From CAZWKX01 sp964614095 (GTDB lineage: Bacteria > Actinomycetota > Acidimicrobiia > Spongiisociales > UBA11373): 22,333 bases of DNA. The stretch covers positions 1 to 22,333 of the forward strand of contig CAZTJO010000031.1 of NCBI GenBank assembly GCA_964614095.1. Direction: 5' to 3'. Shown here in pieces: positions 14,553 to 21,761 of the stretch. Under the pieces are notes generated by a model. The model did no database searches. It was given only the letters and a program-made list of their open reading frames with translations, and was not told the DNA's origin. Made by a program: the position numbers and the translations under genes. How positions within the stretch are numbered: the first letter of the stretch is position 1; each line of letters opens with the position of its first letter.

Positions 14553-16256
14553 TCAGCCCCTCAGTGTGGACAGCCCCAGCATCGGGAGCTTGCTCAAGCG
14601 CGGCTCCGCCTCGAGGTCGGCAACCCGAGCCAGGGTCCTATGGGCATTGCGGTGAGTCACATACCAGGCGGGCTTGGGGAACTGGCGGAACGGTGCCCTA
14701 ATCACGGTCTTCTGTGGACGATCGAAGAGCCGGGCGTTGCGCACGAAGCCGATGCCGCTTCCGACATCGTCGAGCGTGTGCCCGGGAAAGGCCCCCCAAG
14801 GATTGGGACCAAACACGAAGCCGGCGGCCGCCCACACGTTCACCGCCACGGATCCATAGCGAAGGGCGGCGAGAGCGCCGTCGAGAGCCATGGCAACTTC
14901 GTCCTGCGTCTTCGGGTCGATGATGATGGTGGCGTTGAGAGTGCCCTCCAAGTCGGAGTTGCAGAAGGCGACGGCGCGCTCGAGGAACTCGGCCGGACCC
15001 TCGGCAGACAGCAGAGTCACGGCGGCGATGGGGCAGAAGGCCTCTTCGGAGAACGCCAGATGCTCGAACTCGGGATCGACCCCCATCAGAAAGGTGGGCG
15101 GCAACACACCGGGCCTGCGCTCCCCCAGCATCTCGACGTTTGTATGTGAGGTGACAAAACGTTCGTACCGCTCCTCGGCGCCCGGGTAGTAGGCAGGCCG
15201 CGAAGGAAGGCTCCGCAACACCCGGCGAAGCTCATCGAGAAACACACCACGCTGGGGCCACCCGCGGGCCAACACCAATACCTTGGCCGCATTGCAGTTG
15301 AACCCGGCGTTCTGCGTCATCTGGGTGGCAACGTCCTCGGCTCGAAAGCGCAGGTCCCGCTCCGACCACTGCCCGGGCACGATGATCACCGGACTCACGT
15401 TCCCGAGTTCGCTCGTGATCGGCTTGTCGAGCAGGGGCTCGCTCCGGGCCTTGCGCGCTGCCCCCTCCGCACCGGTGCCGAAAACGATCGCATCATGGGT
15501 GCCGGCCGCCCCGGTGATGTGGACGACGTCCACTCCGGGGTGCCGAACGAGATACTCACCAACGTCGGCTCCGCCGAAGGCGGTGCGAAAGAACCCGTCG
15601 GCGATCAGGCCGGCGAAGCTCCGTTCCACGTGCGGACTGATGTAGTCGTTGATCGGATTGAACTTGAGCAGGGCCACCCTGCCTTCGACAAAGAGCTGGT
15701 GCACCACATCGAGAGGACCGATGCTGGCCACATTCCCGGCACCAAGCACAAGGCTCACCAGCGGCCGCGCCGGCATCGGCTTCGTATAGAAGGAGCCCAG
15801 GCTCTCATCGACATGCCGACGGTCGACCCCCGGATCCAGCCAGACATCGGCGGTAATGCCTCGGTACAGCACACGGTCGTAGAGATCGGCCGGAGTCACT
15901 CGGACTACCACCTGGCCGTCGGGCCGGGTTGATATGCGGTGACGCGGGATCGGCACCCTTCCACGACGCTGAATTCCCCGGAGAGTGTCGATGAGGAATC
16001 TGATCAGACGCAGCTGGGTGATCGGGCCGGATATCCAGTCCTCACCTCCGTAGCGTGCATCGACCCCCTTGGCGGCCACGGCCTCGGCTACAAGCGCCGG
16101 TGCCGTCTCCGCCGTCTTCCTCGCCGCCTCCTGCAGGTAGGCGATGCGGTCGTCGATGCCCAGATCCAGCCACGGCCGCGCCCTCTTCCGGAGTCCTTGC
16201 AGGGCGCGGTCGAGCAGGTATCTAGACGTCGGCTCCCTTGCTTCTGGCAACAGCAC
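14553..16256 (-). CDS. Divergent aldehyde dehydrogenase-family protein
   Basis: This is a 567-residue member of the ALDH superfamily, which oxidises aldehydes (or reduces acyl groups) with NAD(P). Catalytic elements are present: SELGNVSPVII with Glu283, NAGFNCNAAK with the nucleophile Cys321, and VALLKFNP with the Lys that contacts the cofactor. The usual GG in ELGG is GN, and the protein is about 70 residues longer than common ALDHs, with a long N-terminus (LDRALQGLRKRARPWLDLGI) and a C-terminal tail (PFRQFPKPAWYVTHRNAHRT). No transit or signal peptide is seen. A GTG at 16256 has GGAGG directly against it, whereas a TTG at 16250 has ideal 6-base spacing, so the true start may be 16250. It is divergent from the DUF4032 gene. 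The substrate is unknown. Confidence 0.75.
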   Translation of the reverse strand: MLLPEAREPTSRYLLDRALQGLRKRARPWLDLGIDDRIAYLQEAARKTAETAPALVAEAVAAKGVDARYGGEDWISGPITQLRLIRFLIDTLRGIQRRGRVPIPRHRISTRPDGQVVVRVTPADLYDRVLYRGITADVWLDPGVDRRHVDESLGSFYTKPMPARPLVSLVLGAGNVASIGPLDVVHQLFVEGRVALLKFNPINDYISPHVERSFAGLIADGFFRTAFGGADVGEYLVRHPGVDVVHITGAAGTHDAIVFGTGAEGAARKARSEPLLDKPITSELGNVSPVIIVPGQWSERDLRFRAEDVATQMTQNAGFNCNAAKVLVLARGWPQRGVFLDELRRVLRSLPSRPAYYPGAEERYERFVTSHTNVEMLGERRPGVLPPTFLMGVDPEFEHLAFSEEAFCPIAAVTLLSAEGPAEFLERAVAFCNSDLEGTLNATIIIDPKTQDEVAMALDGALAALRYGSVAVNVWAAAGFVFGPNPWGAFPGHTLDDVGSGIGFVRNARLFDRPQKTVIRAPFRQFPKPAWYVTHRNAHRTLARVADLEAEPRLSKLPMLGLSTLRG

Positions 16257-16261
16257 CCTCC
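16257..16261 (-). promoter_or_regulatory. Ribosome-binding site that bears on the ALDH start
   Basis: GGAGG on the - strand abuts the GTG at 16256 but sits 6 bases before the TTG at 16250. The spacing favours the TTG start. Confidence 0.45.
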
Positions 16262-16277
16262 GCGGCGACGATCCCGG

Positions 16278-16283
16278 ATGATA
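16278..16283 (-). promoter_or_regulatory. Putative -10 box (TATCAT) of the ALDH gene
   Basis: TATCAT on the - strand lies 21 bases before the GTG at 16256 and would give a short leader that includes the GGAGG site. No clear -35 is seen. Confidence 0.4.
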
Positions 16284-16343
16284 CGCGCCCGAGCGTCAGC
16301 ACGAATGCCGCCGAGGGCACGCCTGATGCAGCGAACGACCACA

Positions 16344-17552
16344 ATGCAGTCCATGGCAACGCCGCACGTCGTTGTTAGAGGAGGCAATCCCGATTTCCTC
16401 GACCTGCCTTGGGATCTATCGCTGGGCGATTGGCAACACCCGCGCCGGCTGCTTCTGCCCAAAGGCATCTCCCGCCACGAAGTGCAGTTCTACGGATACG
16501 AGGCCGGTACCTACGCCATCAAGGAGCTTCCCCTGAAGCCGGCACGGCACGAATACGCGGTGCTCCGTGAACTCGAGACCATGGACGCTCCGGCAGTGAA
16601 GCCGGTCGGCCTGGTGGAGCGGCCCTGGGTCGATCCCCAATCCGAGGGCGCCGCCGCAGTCATCACCCGCTACCTGGATTACTCATTCTCCTACCGGGAG
16701 CTGCTATCCGGACCGGGGTTTGGGGAGCGGCGCAATCAGATGCTCGACGCCTTCGCCAGTCTCCTCGTCGAGCTGCATCTGATCGGCTGCTACTGGGGCG
16801 ATTGTTCACTCTCCAACGTGCTCTACCGCTACGACGCCGATGCCATCGAAGTCACCATGGTCGACGCCGAGACCTCCGAGATTCATCCATCGCTGACCGG
16901 CGGCCAGCGGGAGAACGACATCGAGATCATGGTCACCAACGTCGCCGGCGGCATGTCCGACATCGCCGCCTCCCAGGGAAAAGATCTGGAACAGGCCGAC
17001 ATCACCCTCGGGGAGGACATCGCCGCCCGCTACCGGTCGCTGTGGGACGAAGTCACCAGCGCACCGGCGATAGGCCTCAACGAGCAGTACCTCATTACCG
17101 AGCGCATCAACCGTCTCAACGAGCTCGGCTTCGAGATCACCGACCTCGAGCTGGTCCCCGACGCCGACGCCCACCGGCTCCGCACGCATATCACGGTGGC
17201 CGGGCGCAACTACCACAGTCGCCGGCTCCGCGAGCTGACCGGCGTCGAGGCGGCGGAGAACCAGGCCCGTCAGATCCTCTCCGATCTTCGTTACTACGAA
17301 GCGGCCCAGGGCAGGCTGACGGCGACGCAGAAGTCGGTGGCCGCGGTGCGGTGGCGGGTTGAGGTATTCGAGCCTCTGCTCGAACGGCTTCGGGACCCGG
17401 AAGATCGTCGCACCGAAGATCCGGTGCAGGCCTACACCGATTTCCTCCACCACCGCTATCTGATGTCGACCGACGCCGGCCGCGACATCCCCAACGAAGA
17501 GGCCTACGCACGCTGGCTGGCCGCCGGCCAGCCCGGCTATCCGGCGGCCTGA
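16344..17552 (+). CDS. DUF4032 protein with kinase-like (lipopolysaccharide kinase-type) fold
   Basis: This 402-residue protein matches the actinobacterial DUF4032 family. The first half looks like a small protein-kinase fold: AIKELP with Lys60, the catalytic loop YWGDCSLSN with Asp153 and Asn158, and VDAET with Asp174 in the DFG position. The C-terminal part is the DUF4032 region (INRLNELGFEITDLELVP and LTATQKSVAAVRWRVEVFEP). Kinase residues are intact, so phosphotransfer is plausible, but the target is unknown. It has no membrane segment. The start is uncertain: ATG at 16344 or 16353 puts TPHVVVRGGNPDFLDLPW at the N-terminus, as in homologues. Longer frames to 15939 run antisense through the ALDH gene and are rejected. 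It is divergent from the ALDH gene. Confidence 0.8.
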   Translation: MQSMATPHVVVRGGNPDFLDLPWDLSLGDWQHPRRLLLPKGISRHEVQFYGYEAGTYAIKELPLKPARHEYAVLRELETMDAPAVKPVGLVERPWVDPQSEGAAAVITRYLDYSFSYRELLSGPGFGERRNQMLDAFASLLVELHLIGCYWGDCSLSNVLYRYDADAIEVTMVDAETSEIHPSLTGGQRENDIEIMVTNVAGGMSDIAASQGKDLEQADITLGEDIAARYRSLWDEVTSAPAIGLNEQYLITERINRLNELGFEITDLELVPDADAHRLRTHITVAGRNYHSRRLRELTGVEAAENQARQILSDLRYYEAAQGRLTATQKSVAAVRWRVEVFEPLLERLRDPEDRRTEDPVQAYTDFLHHRYLMSTDAGRDIPNEEAYARWLAAGQPGYPAA

Positions 17553-17590
17553 ACCTCAAGGCGGCACCAAGGGCAGCCGATGCTCCCCGC

Positions 17591-18109
17591 ATGGTAACGC
17601 GGTCCATGATTGAGCCTGAACATGATGCTGCGGCCGACACGGCAGACGCGCTGCAGACGGCCACCGCCTCGGTCGCTCTCGAGCTTCCCCGGCTCGCCGA
17701 CCCTCCCCCAGACTGGACCATCCTCACCAACGTGATCGTGGGAGGCAGCACCGTTCCCTGTGTTGTGGTGGGACCCAATGGGGTGTTCACGATCGAGATC
17801 GATCCCGACCCGACCCTCTGTGCCCTGCGGCCCGACGGTGTTTGGCGACACGGGCAGCGGGTACGGGAGCCGGTGAAGCGTGCCCTGCACAGCGCCTTCA
17901 ACCTCCGCCGAGCGCTGGCCCGCGCCGGAATCGACGTGTTCCCCTATCCGATGCTTGCCGCCGCCGGTGCTGAGGGCCGGCTGGGAAGACTGCAGGTGCT
18001 GCCGCCGGAGCGGATCGCCGAGGCCGTGTGGGGCCATCCCGGCCTTCCGCTGGCCCGCTCGCAGCGCCGCCGGGCCGTGGCCGCGATCTCTCATCCCTCC
18101 TCGGCCTGA
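17591..18109 (+). CDS. Degenerate NERD-like protein
   Basis: This 172-residue protein of uncertain family contains WTILTNVIVGGSTVPCVVVG followed by PNGVFTIEID. This recalls the core of NERD (nuclease-related) domains, where IDHVVVGP...GVFVIETK supplies the catalytic Asp, Glu and Lys. Here the Asp is replaced by Pro, and the final Lys position reads Asp, so nuclease chemistry would be lost. Later parts (VKRALHSAFNLRRALARAGI and RLQVLPPERIAEAVW) fit the helices after the NERD core. The ATG at 17591 is used; 17606 is an alternative. It follows the DUF4032 gene by 38 bases on the same strand and is convergent with the flavin reductase-like gene. Confidence 0.6.
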   Translation: MVTRSMIEPEHDAAADTADALQTATASVALELPRLADPPPDWTILTNVIVGGSTVPCVVVGPNGVFTIEIDPDPTLCALRPDGVWRHGQRVREPVKRALHSAFNLRRALARAGIDVFPYPMLAAAGAEGRLGRLQVLPPERIAEAVWGHPGLPLARSQRRRAVAAISHPSSA

Positions 18110-18135
18110 GCCGGCTCCGATCTCCTACAACGATC

Positions 18136-18149
18136 CACCCCGCCGGGTG
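18136..18149. terminator. Weak hairpin between converging genes
   Basis: CACCC and GGGTG pair around CGCC between the NERD-like and flavin reductase-like stops. The stem is only 5 bp and there is no T-run, so terminator function is tentative. Confidence 0.3.
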
Positions 18150-18162
18150 AAGCCGTCTTCAA

Positions 18163-18672
18163 TCAGCGGCCGCCCCGCTTGACCCCGCCGTACTTCATGC
18201 GGGTGTCCTCCATACGAGCTATCGGGGTATCTTCTTCTGCGTCCCGTAATCCGCAATCAACCAGTTCTCCAACAAAAAGCGTGTGGGTGCCGCAGTCGAC
18301 CTGCCGCCACACACGACACTCGATGAAGGCCACCGCCTCCTCAAAGATCGGAGCTCCGGTGACGCCGGCACGCACCGGGTGGCCATTCAGGGTGTTGCCC
18401 TCGCGCTGCGCCGGTTTCGAGAACTTGACGAACGGTCTGGTGTCATCCCGATTCCACAGATTCACCGAAAACGACCCGGTCGCGGCAATGAGCCGGTGGG
18501 TCAGCGACTTCGTGTCCACGGCGACGGCTACCAGGACCGGTTCCACGGCGACCTGGGTCACCCAGCTCGCCGTCATCCCATTCCAGATGTCGCCGTCGGC
18601 GGCCCCGATCAGGCAGAGCACATTGGGAATCCTCCACAAGACCTTGTTGGCGATCTCATCGGGAGCCGTCAT
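18163..18672 (-). CDS. Flavin reductase-like (FMN-binding) domain protein
   Basis: This 169-residue protein belongs to the flavin reductase-like family, which binds FMN and either supplies reduced flavin to partner enzymes or acts as a small oxidoreductase. The N-terminal strands (CLIGAADGDIWNGMTASWVTQ) carry the NGMTASW flavin-phosphate segment. Further markers are PVLVAVAVDTKSLTHRLI, SFSVNLWN and the strand FIECRVWRQVDCGTHTLFVG. Size is normal. The ATG at 18672 has GGAGG 5 bases upstream. No monooxygenase partner is adjacent, so the role is open. Confidence 0.85.
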   Translation of the reverse strand: MTAPDEIANKVLWRIPNVLCLIGAADGDIWNGMTASWVTQVAVEPVLVAVAVDTKSLTHRLIAATGSFSVNLWNRDDTRPFVKFSKPAQREGNTLNGHPVRAGVTGAPIFEEAVAFIECRVWRQVDCGTHTLFVGELVDCGLRDAEEDTPIARMEDTRMKYGGVKRGGR

Positions 18673-18719
18673 TCGAGCCTCCGGGACAAGAGAGCCGAGC
18701 GTACTCGGGGCGGTGTCGA

Positions 18720-18725
18720 TAGTCT
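18720..18725 (+). promoter_or_regulatory. -10 box (TAGTCT) of a leaderless gene
   Basis: TAGTCT lies 6 bases before the GTG at 18732, with no Shine-Dalgarno sequence. The spacing is identical to that before the ACT gene and murT, which supports a leaderless start. Confidence 0.5.
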
Positions 18726-18731
18726 GGCGGT

Positions 18732-19235
18732 GTGCGAATCCTCATCGCGACCGCAGGCGTGCTGAGTCCCGATCCCGTTGCCCGTTTCGTCGCCCGCCTC
18801 GCCAACAAGGAGGCAGCGGTCTCGGTGATCACCGTCATCCAGGTGCCTCGATCCTTTCTCGAGGACCTCCGCTCCGAGACCTGGCATCCCCTCAGCGAAG
18901 ATGGACCAGCCGGTGCCGGCTGGTCCAAAGAGGAGGACGCTCTAATCACCCGCTACGTCGAGGAGCGAGGCCATCGCATCACCGAGCCGCTACTCAACGC
19001 ACTGAAGGCGGCCGGAGTCGAGGCCGGCGAGAAACACCTGGAGGGCGAGGACCCCGCCGAGACGATCATCGCTGCTGCCACCGAGATGGACGCGGACCTT
19101 GTCATCCTGGGTGCCACCAAACACCTCTTCGAGGATTGGGAAAGCGTCTCTGCACGTGTCCTGCGCGATATCTCCCGTTCCGTCCTCGTCGTTCCGGCTC
19201 AGCCCCGGCCCGATCCCGAGGAGATCCTGGGCTGA
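18732..19235 (+). CDS. Universal stress protein (UspA)-like protein
   Basis: This 167-residue protein has the UspA fold pattern: a first strand RILIATAG, then a long helix, and near the C-terminus MDADLVILGATKH followed by VSARVLRDISRSVLVVP. In ATP-binding Usps the corresponding motif is G-2x-G-9x-G(S/T). Here GATKH is followed by a stretch without the second glycine, so nucleotide binding is doubtful. The middle (residues about 45-75) is acidic and unlike typical Usps. The GTG at 18732 is set by the TAGTCT box 6 bases upstream. It is divergent from the flavin reductase-like gene. Confidence 0.72.
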   Translation: MRILIATAGVLSPDPVARFVARLANKEAAVSVITVIQVPRSFLEDLRSETWHPLSEDGPAGAGWSKEEDALITRYVEERGHRITEPLLNALKAAGVEAGEKHLEGEDPAETIIAAATEMDADLVILGATKHLFEDWESVSARVLRDISRSVLVVPAQPRPDPEEILG

Positions 19236-19272
19236 GGGCGTCCTCGACCCTTCGCCAACACCACTCGGCGCG

Positions 19273-19278
19273 TAGAGT
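19273..19278 (+). promoter_or_regulatory. -10 box (TAGAGT) of a leaderless gene
   Basis: TAGAGT lies 6 bases before the ATG at 19285. The gap (CTGGGT) leaves no room for a ribosome-binding site. A TTCGCC 16 bases further upstream is a poor -35 candidate. Confidence 0.5.
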
Positions 19279-19284
19279 CTGGGT

Positions 19285-19668
19285 ATGACCGAATTCACGG
19301 TGCACCTCGCCAACCGGCCCGGCATGCTGGCCATGCTCACCGAGCAGATCTCTGCCGCCGGCATCCACATCGAAGCGCTTGCCGCGTACAGCGTGGGTGA
19401 TGAAGGCGTGGCGCGAATGATGGTCGATGATGCCTCCACCACTCGAGCCGTTCTCGAGCGCGCCGATCTCACCTTCGATCAACGCGAGGTGCTGGTGACC
19501 GTGCTCCCACACCAGGCCAAAGCCATGGCCACCATGGCTCGGCGGCTCGCCGACGCCGGCGTCAACATCGAGGCCATCTACCTGCTCAACTCCTCGGTCA
19601 GAGGGCTCGAGTTCGCCGTTGCCGTCGATGAGCTTGGTGCCGCCCGCGAGCAGATGGCAACGTCCTAG
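19285..19668 (+). CDS. Double ACT-domain regulatory protein
   Basis: This 127-residue protein consists of two ACT-like units and nothing else. The first (residues 1-65) begins FTVHLANRPGMLAMLTEQISAAGIHIEAL, the classic strand-loop-helix with the ligand-loop RPGML. The second (about 66-127) reads VLVTVLPHQAKAMATMARRLADAGVNIEAI, with a less standard loop. Free-standing ACT proteins sense small ligands, often amino acids, and may act on partner enzymes. No partner is adjacent, so the ligand is unknown. It is convergent with gatD. Confidence 0.83.
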   Translation: MTEFTVHLANRPGMLAMLTEQISAAGIHIEALAAYSVGDEGVARMMVDDASTTRAVLERADLTFDQREVLVTVLPHQAKAMATMARRLADAGVNIEAIYLLNSSVRGLEFAVAVDELGAAREQMATS

Positions 19669-19698
19669 GCGTTTCCACCGGCCGCATCGACGGAATCT

Positions 19699-20415
19699 TC
19701 AAGAACGCCGTGAGGCCGAGGCTGCGGCGCGGTGTTCCAGCTCGTCGTCGAGTGGCGTCAGGGCCGCGGCGTCCCCGTAGCGGCGCTCCAGCGCGAGCCT
19801 CAAGAGCCCGTCGGCGAACGCCGGGTTCTTCGGCAACAGCGAGCCGTGCAGGTACGTCCCAAAACAATTGACCACCCTGGCCCCTTCCTCGCCGGTTCGC
19901 TCGTTGTTGCCAAACCCCTTTTTGACCCGCCCCAGGGACTCCTGTCCGGCATCGAGAAAGGTGCGCCCGGAGTGGTTCTCGAAACCAACAAGATCACCCC
20001 AGGGCGAATCGACGACGACGTTGCCGATCATGCGCTTGCTGCCCCCGATGGTTTCCATGGCGAAGACCCCAATGCCGGGTATCTCGGTGCCGTCCCTGGT
20101 CAGGAACCTCCGCCCAAACAGCTGGTAGGTGCCACAGATGGTCAAGAAGACCGTCCCCTGCTCCACCGCCTCGGCGATGGCGCCGGCGCGCCGCTGGAGG
20201 TCGTCGGCCACCTCGAGCTGCGAACGATCTTGCCCGCCACCCGCGAAGACGATGTCGGCCTCGGCGAAGTCGTAGGCGACGGTGGTGGGCACCGGGTCCA
20301 CTCGAACATCCAGGCCGCGCCATTGGAGACGCCTGGTGAGAGCGATTACGTTGCCGGTGTCGCCGTAGATGTTCATCTCCAGTGGGTACAGGTGGGCAAT
20401 GACCAGGCCGTTCAC
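19699..20415 (-). CDS. gatD: Lipid II isoglutaminyl synthase, glutamine amidotransferase subunit (GatD)
   Basis: GatD releases ammonia from glutamine and passes it to MurT, which amidates the alpha-carboxyl of D-glutamate in the peptidoglycan stem of lipid II. This 238-residue protein begins with the characteristic AHLYPLEMNIYGDTGN. It has FAGGGQDRSQ, the nucleophile Cys94 in TICGTYQLFG, Arg128 in GSKRMIGNVV and His190 in FGTYLHGSLLPKNP. These match the catalytic and glutamine-site positions known for Staphylococcus aureus GatD. The GTG at 20415 overlaps the murT stop (GTGA), so the two are translated together. A longer upstream frame lies in murT and is rejected. Confidence 0.93.
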   Translation of the reverse strand: MNGLVIAHLYPLEMNIYGDTGNVIALTRRLQWRGLDVRVDPVPTTVAYDFAEADIVFAGGGQDRSQLEVADDLQRRAGAIAEAVEQGTVFLTICGTYQLFGRRFLTRDGTEIPGIGVFAMETIGGSKRMIGNVVVDSPWGDLVGFENHSGRTFLDAGQESLGRVKKGFGNNERTGEEGARVVNCFGTYLHGSLLPKNPAFADGLLRLALERRYGDAAALTPLDDELEHRAAASASRRS

Positions 20416-21692
20416 GTCCACGCCTCCCGCTTTCGGGTACCGGGCAGAAGCATCGAGTGAAGGCGCAGCATGGCGGTGTAGGTGGGCACCAGAATCACGG
20501 TCTCCCCTTCGGAGGCAGAAGCGACCAGACGCTCCAGCGCCGCGGACAGGTCGGGCTCGCTCCAGGCCTCTATGCCGGCGTATTTGAGGCGAAGCCCCAT
20601 GTCGTAGGCCCGTATCCCGCTGGTGCCGAAACGGTGCCCGCATCCGGCCAGGTCCTCGAGCCGAGCATCCCACAGCCAGGACACGTCGTGGCCATCAGCG
20701 TCGAGGTCATTGATGGCTACGAGCACTGAAGATTCGCCCACCTCGCCCAGCAGCCGGATGATCTGATTGAAGCCGGCCGGGTTCTTCACCAGCAGCAGCC
20801 GAACCCTCCGGCCGCGGTGCTCGATCACCTGTCCCCGCCCAAAGGCAGGCCGGATGGCCTCCAATGCGGCCTGGGCCCGGTCGAGACCGGCCCCGTACTC
20901 GAGACCGGCAAGCAGGGCGGCGGCGGCGTTGTACCCGTTGTAGGTGCCGGGAACCTGTAGGTGCATCTCGAGCCGATCACCACCCATTCCGAGCTCAACC
21001 CGTTCCCCGTAGCCCTCGGCCTCGGCGCTCTCGAGACGGACCTGCAGCGCGGGCTGCGGGCCGCTCTCCTCCTCGGCTCCATAGAGGTTCGAATCCGCCG
21101 GCATCAGGCGACGCACCTGGGGAGCGGCGCCGAAAAAACGCGTCTCGGTGCCGGCATCGGCCATCTCGGCCACAAGCGGGTCGTCGGCGTTCAGCACGGC
21201 GAGGTCGGCGTGCCGCAGAGCCGCCGCCACGTGCTCGGCGGTGGTAGCCAGCTCGCCGAAACGATCGAGCTGGTCTCTCGCCAGATTGGTGACGACGACC
21301 AGATGAGGTGACAGCCGGGGCGAGAGGGTGCGCACCGCGGCCTCGTCGACCTCGAAGACGGCAATGTCGGCTTCGATACGACCTCTCCACGAAGCGGCAC
21401 GCATCAGGTGGGTGGCGACGCCGCGGGCGAGGTTGGACCCGGTTGGGTTGGTCACCACCGACAGCCCTTCCGCCTCCAGGATGCCGACGAGCATCTTGGT
21501 TGTGGTCGTCTTGCCGTTCGTTCCGGTGACGATCACCACACCACGGCTCAGGCCGACGGCGAGCTTCTCGATGGTGCAGGGATCGATCTTCTCAGCAATG
21601 AGCCCTGGGATGGCCGAGCCGCCCCGGCCGAGGAACTGGCTCAGCCGTCCGGCGGCGCGCCCGATCGCCATGGCAAACACGAGGCGAAGCAC
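20412..21692 (-). CDS. murT: Lipid II isoglutaminyl synthase, Mur ligase-like subunit (MurT)
   Basis: MurT is the ATP-dependent partner of GatD and activates D-glutamate of lipid II for amidation at the cytoplasmic face. At 426 residues it has the Mur-ligase central P-loop VTGTNGKTTT (residues 55-64), the DEAAVRTLSPRL and VVTNLARDQLDRFGE segments, NGYNAAAALLAGL, and the C-terminal DUF1727 domain (NPAGFNQIIRLL, INDLDADGHDVSWLWD). The Cys4 zinc ribbon found in S. aureus and pneumococcal MurT is absent: only two cysteines occur, Cys39 and one in GCGHRFG, and the ribbon position holds RRLMPADSNLYGAEEESG. The GTG at 21692 is set by a TAGGCT box 6 bases upstream. Confidence 0.93.
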   Translation of the reverse strand: MLRLVFAMAIGRAAGRLSQFLGRGGSAIPGLIAEKIDPCTIEKLAVGLSRGVVIVTGTNGKTTTTKMLVGILEAEGLSVVTNPTGSNLARGVATHLMRAASWRGRIEADIAVFEVDEAAVRTLSPRLSPHLVVVTNLARDQLDRFGELATTAEHVAAALRHADLAVLNADDPLVAEMADAGTETRFFGAAPQVRRLMPADSNLYGAEEESGPQPALQVRLESAEAEGYGERVELGMGGDRLEMHLQVPGTYNGYNAAAALLAGLEYGAGLDRAQAALEAIRPAFGRGQVIEHRGRRVRLLLVKNPAGFNQIIRLLGEVGESSVLVAINDLDADGHDVSWLWDARLEDLAGCGHRFGTSGIRAYDMGLRLKYAGIEAWSEPDLSAALERLVASASEGETVILVPTYTAMLRLHSMLLPGTRKREAWT

Positions 21693-21698
21693 GGGCGG

Positions 21699-21704
21699 AG
21701 CCTA
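21699..21704 (-). promoter_or_regulatory. -10 box (TAGGCT) of murT-gatD
   Basis: On the - strand TAGGCT is followed by CCGCCC (6 bases) and the murT GTG, the same spacing as before the UspA-like and ACT genes. There is no Shine-Dalgarno sequence. Confidence 0.5.
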
Positions 21705-21718
21705 CCAACGCCCCAATA

Positions 21719-21748
21719 CGATGGGAGGGCCCGCGAGCCCTCCCATCG
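21719..21748 (-). terminator. Terminator hairpin after the tandem-repeat gene
   Basis: CGATGGGAGGGC and GCCCTCCCATCG form a perfect 12-bp stem around a 6-base loop. It lies 13 bases past the stop of the repeat-protein gene and just before the murT promoter on the same strand, so it would insulate the two. There is no long T-run. Confidence 0.75.
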
Positions 21749-21761
21749 CTGCAGGTTGGCC

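Noticed and set aside
15939..16343. N-terminal extension of the DUF4032 gene
   Set aside because: It is antisense to the ALDH gene and unlike the DUF4032 N-terminus.
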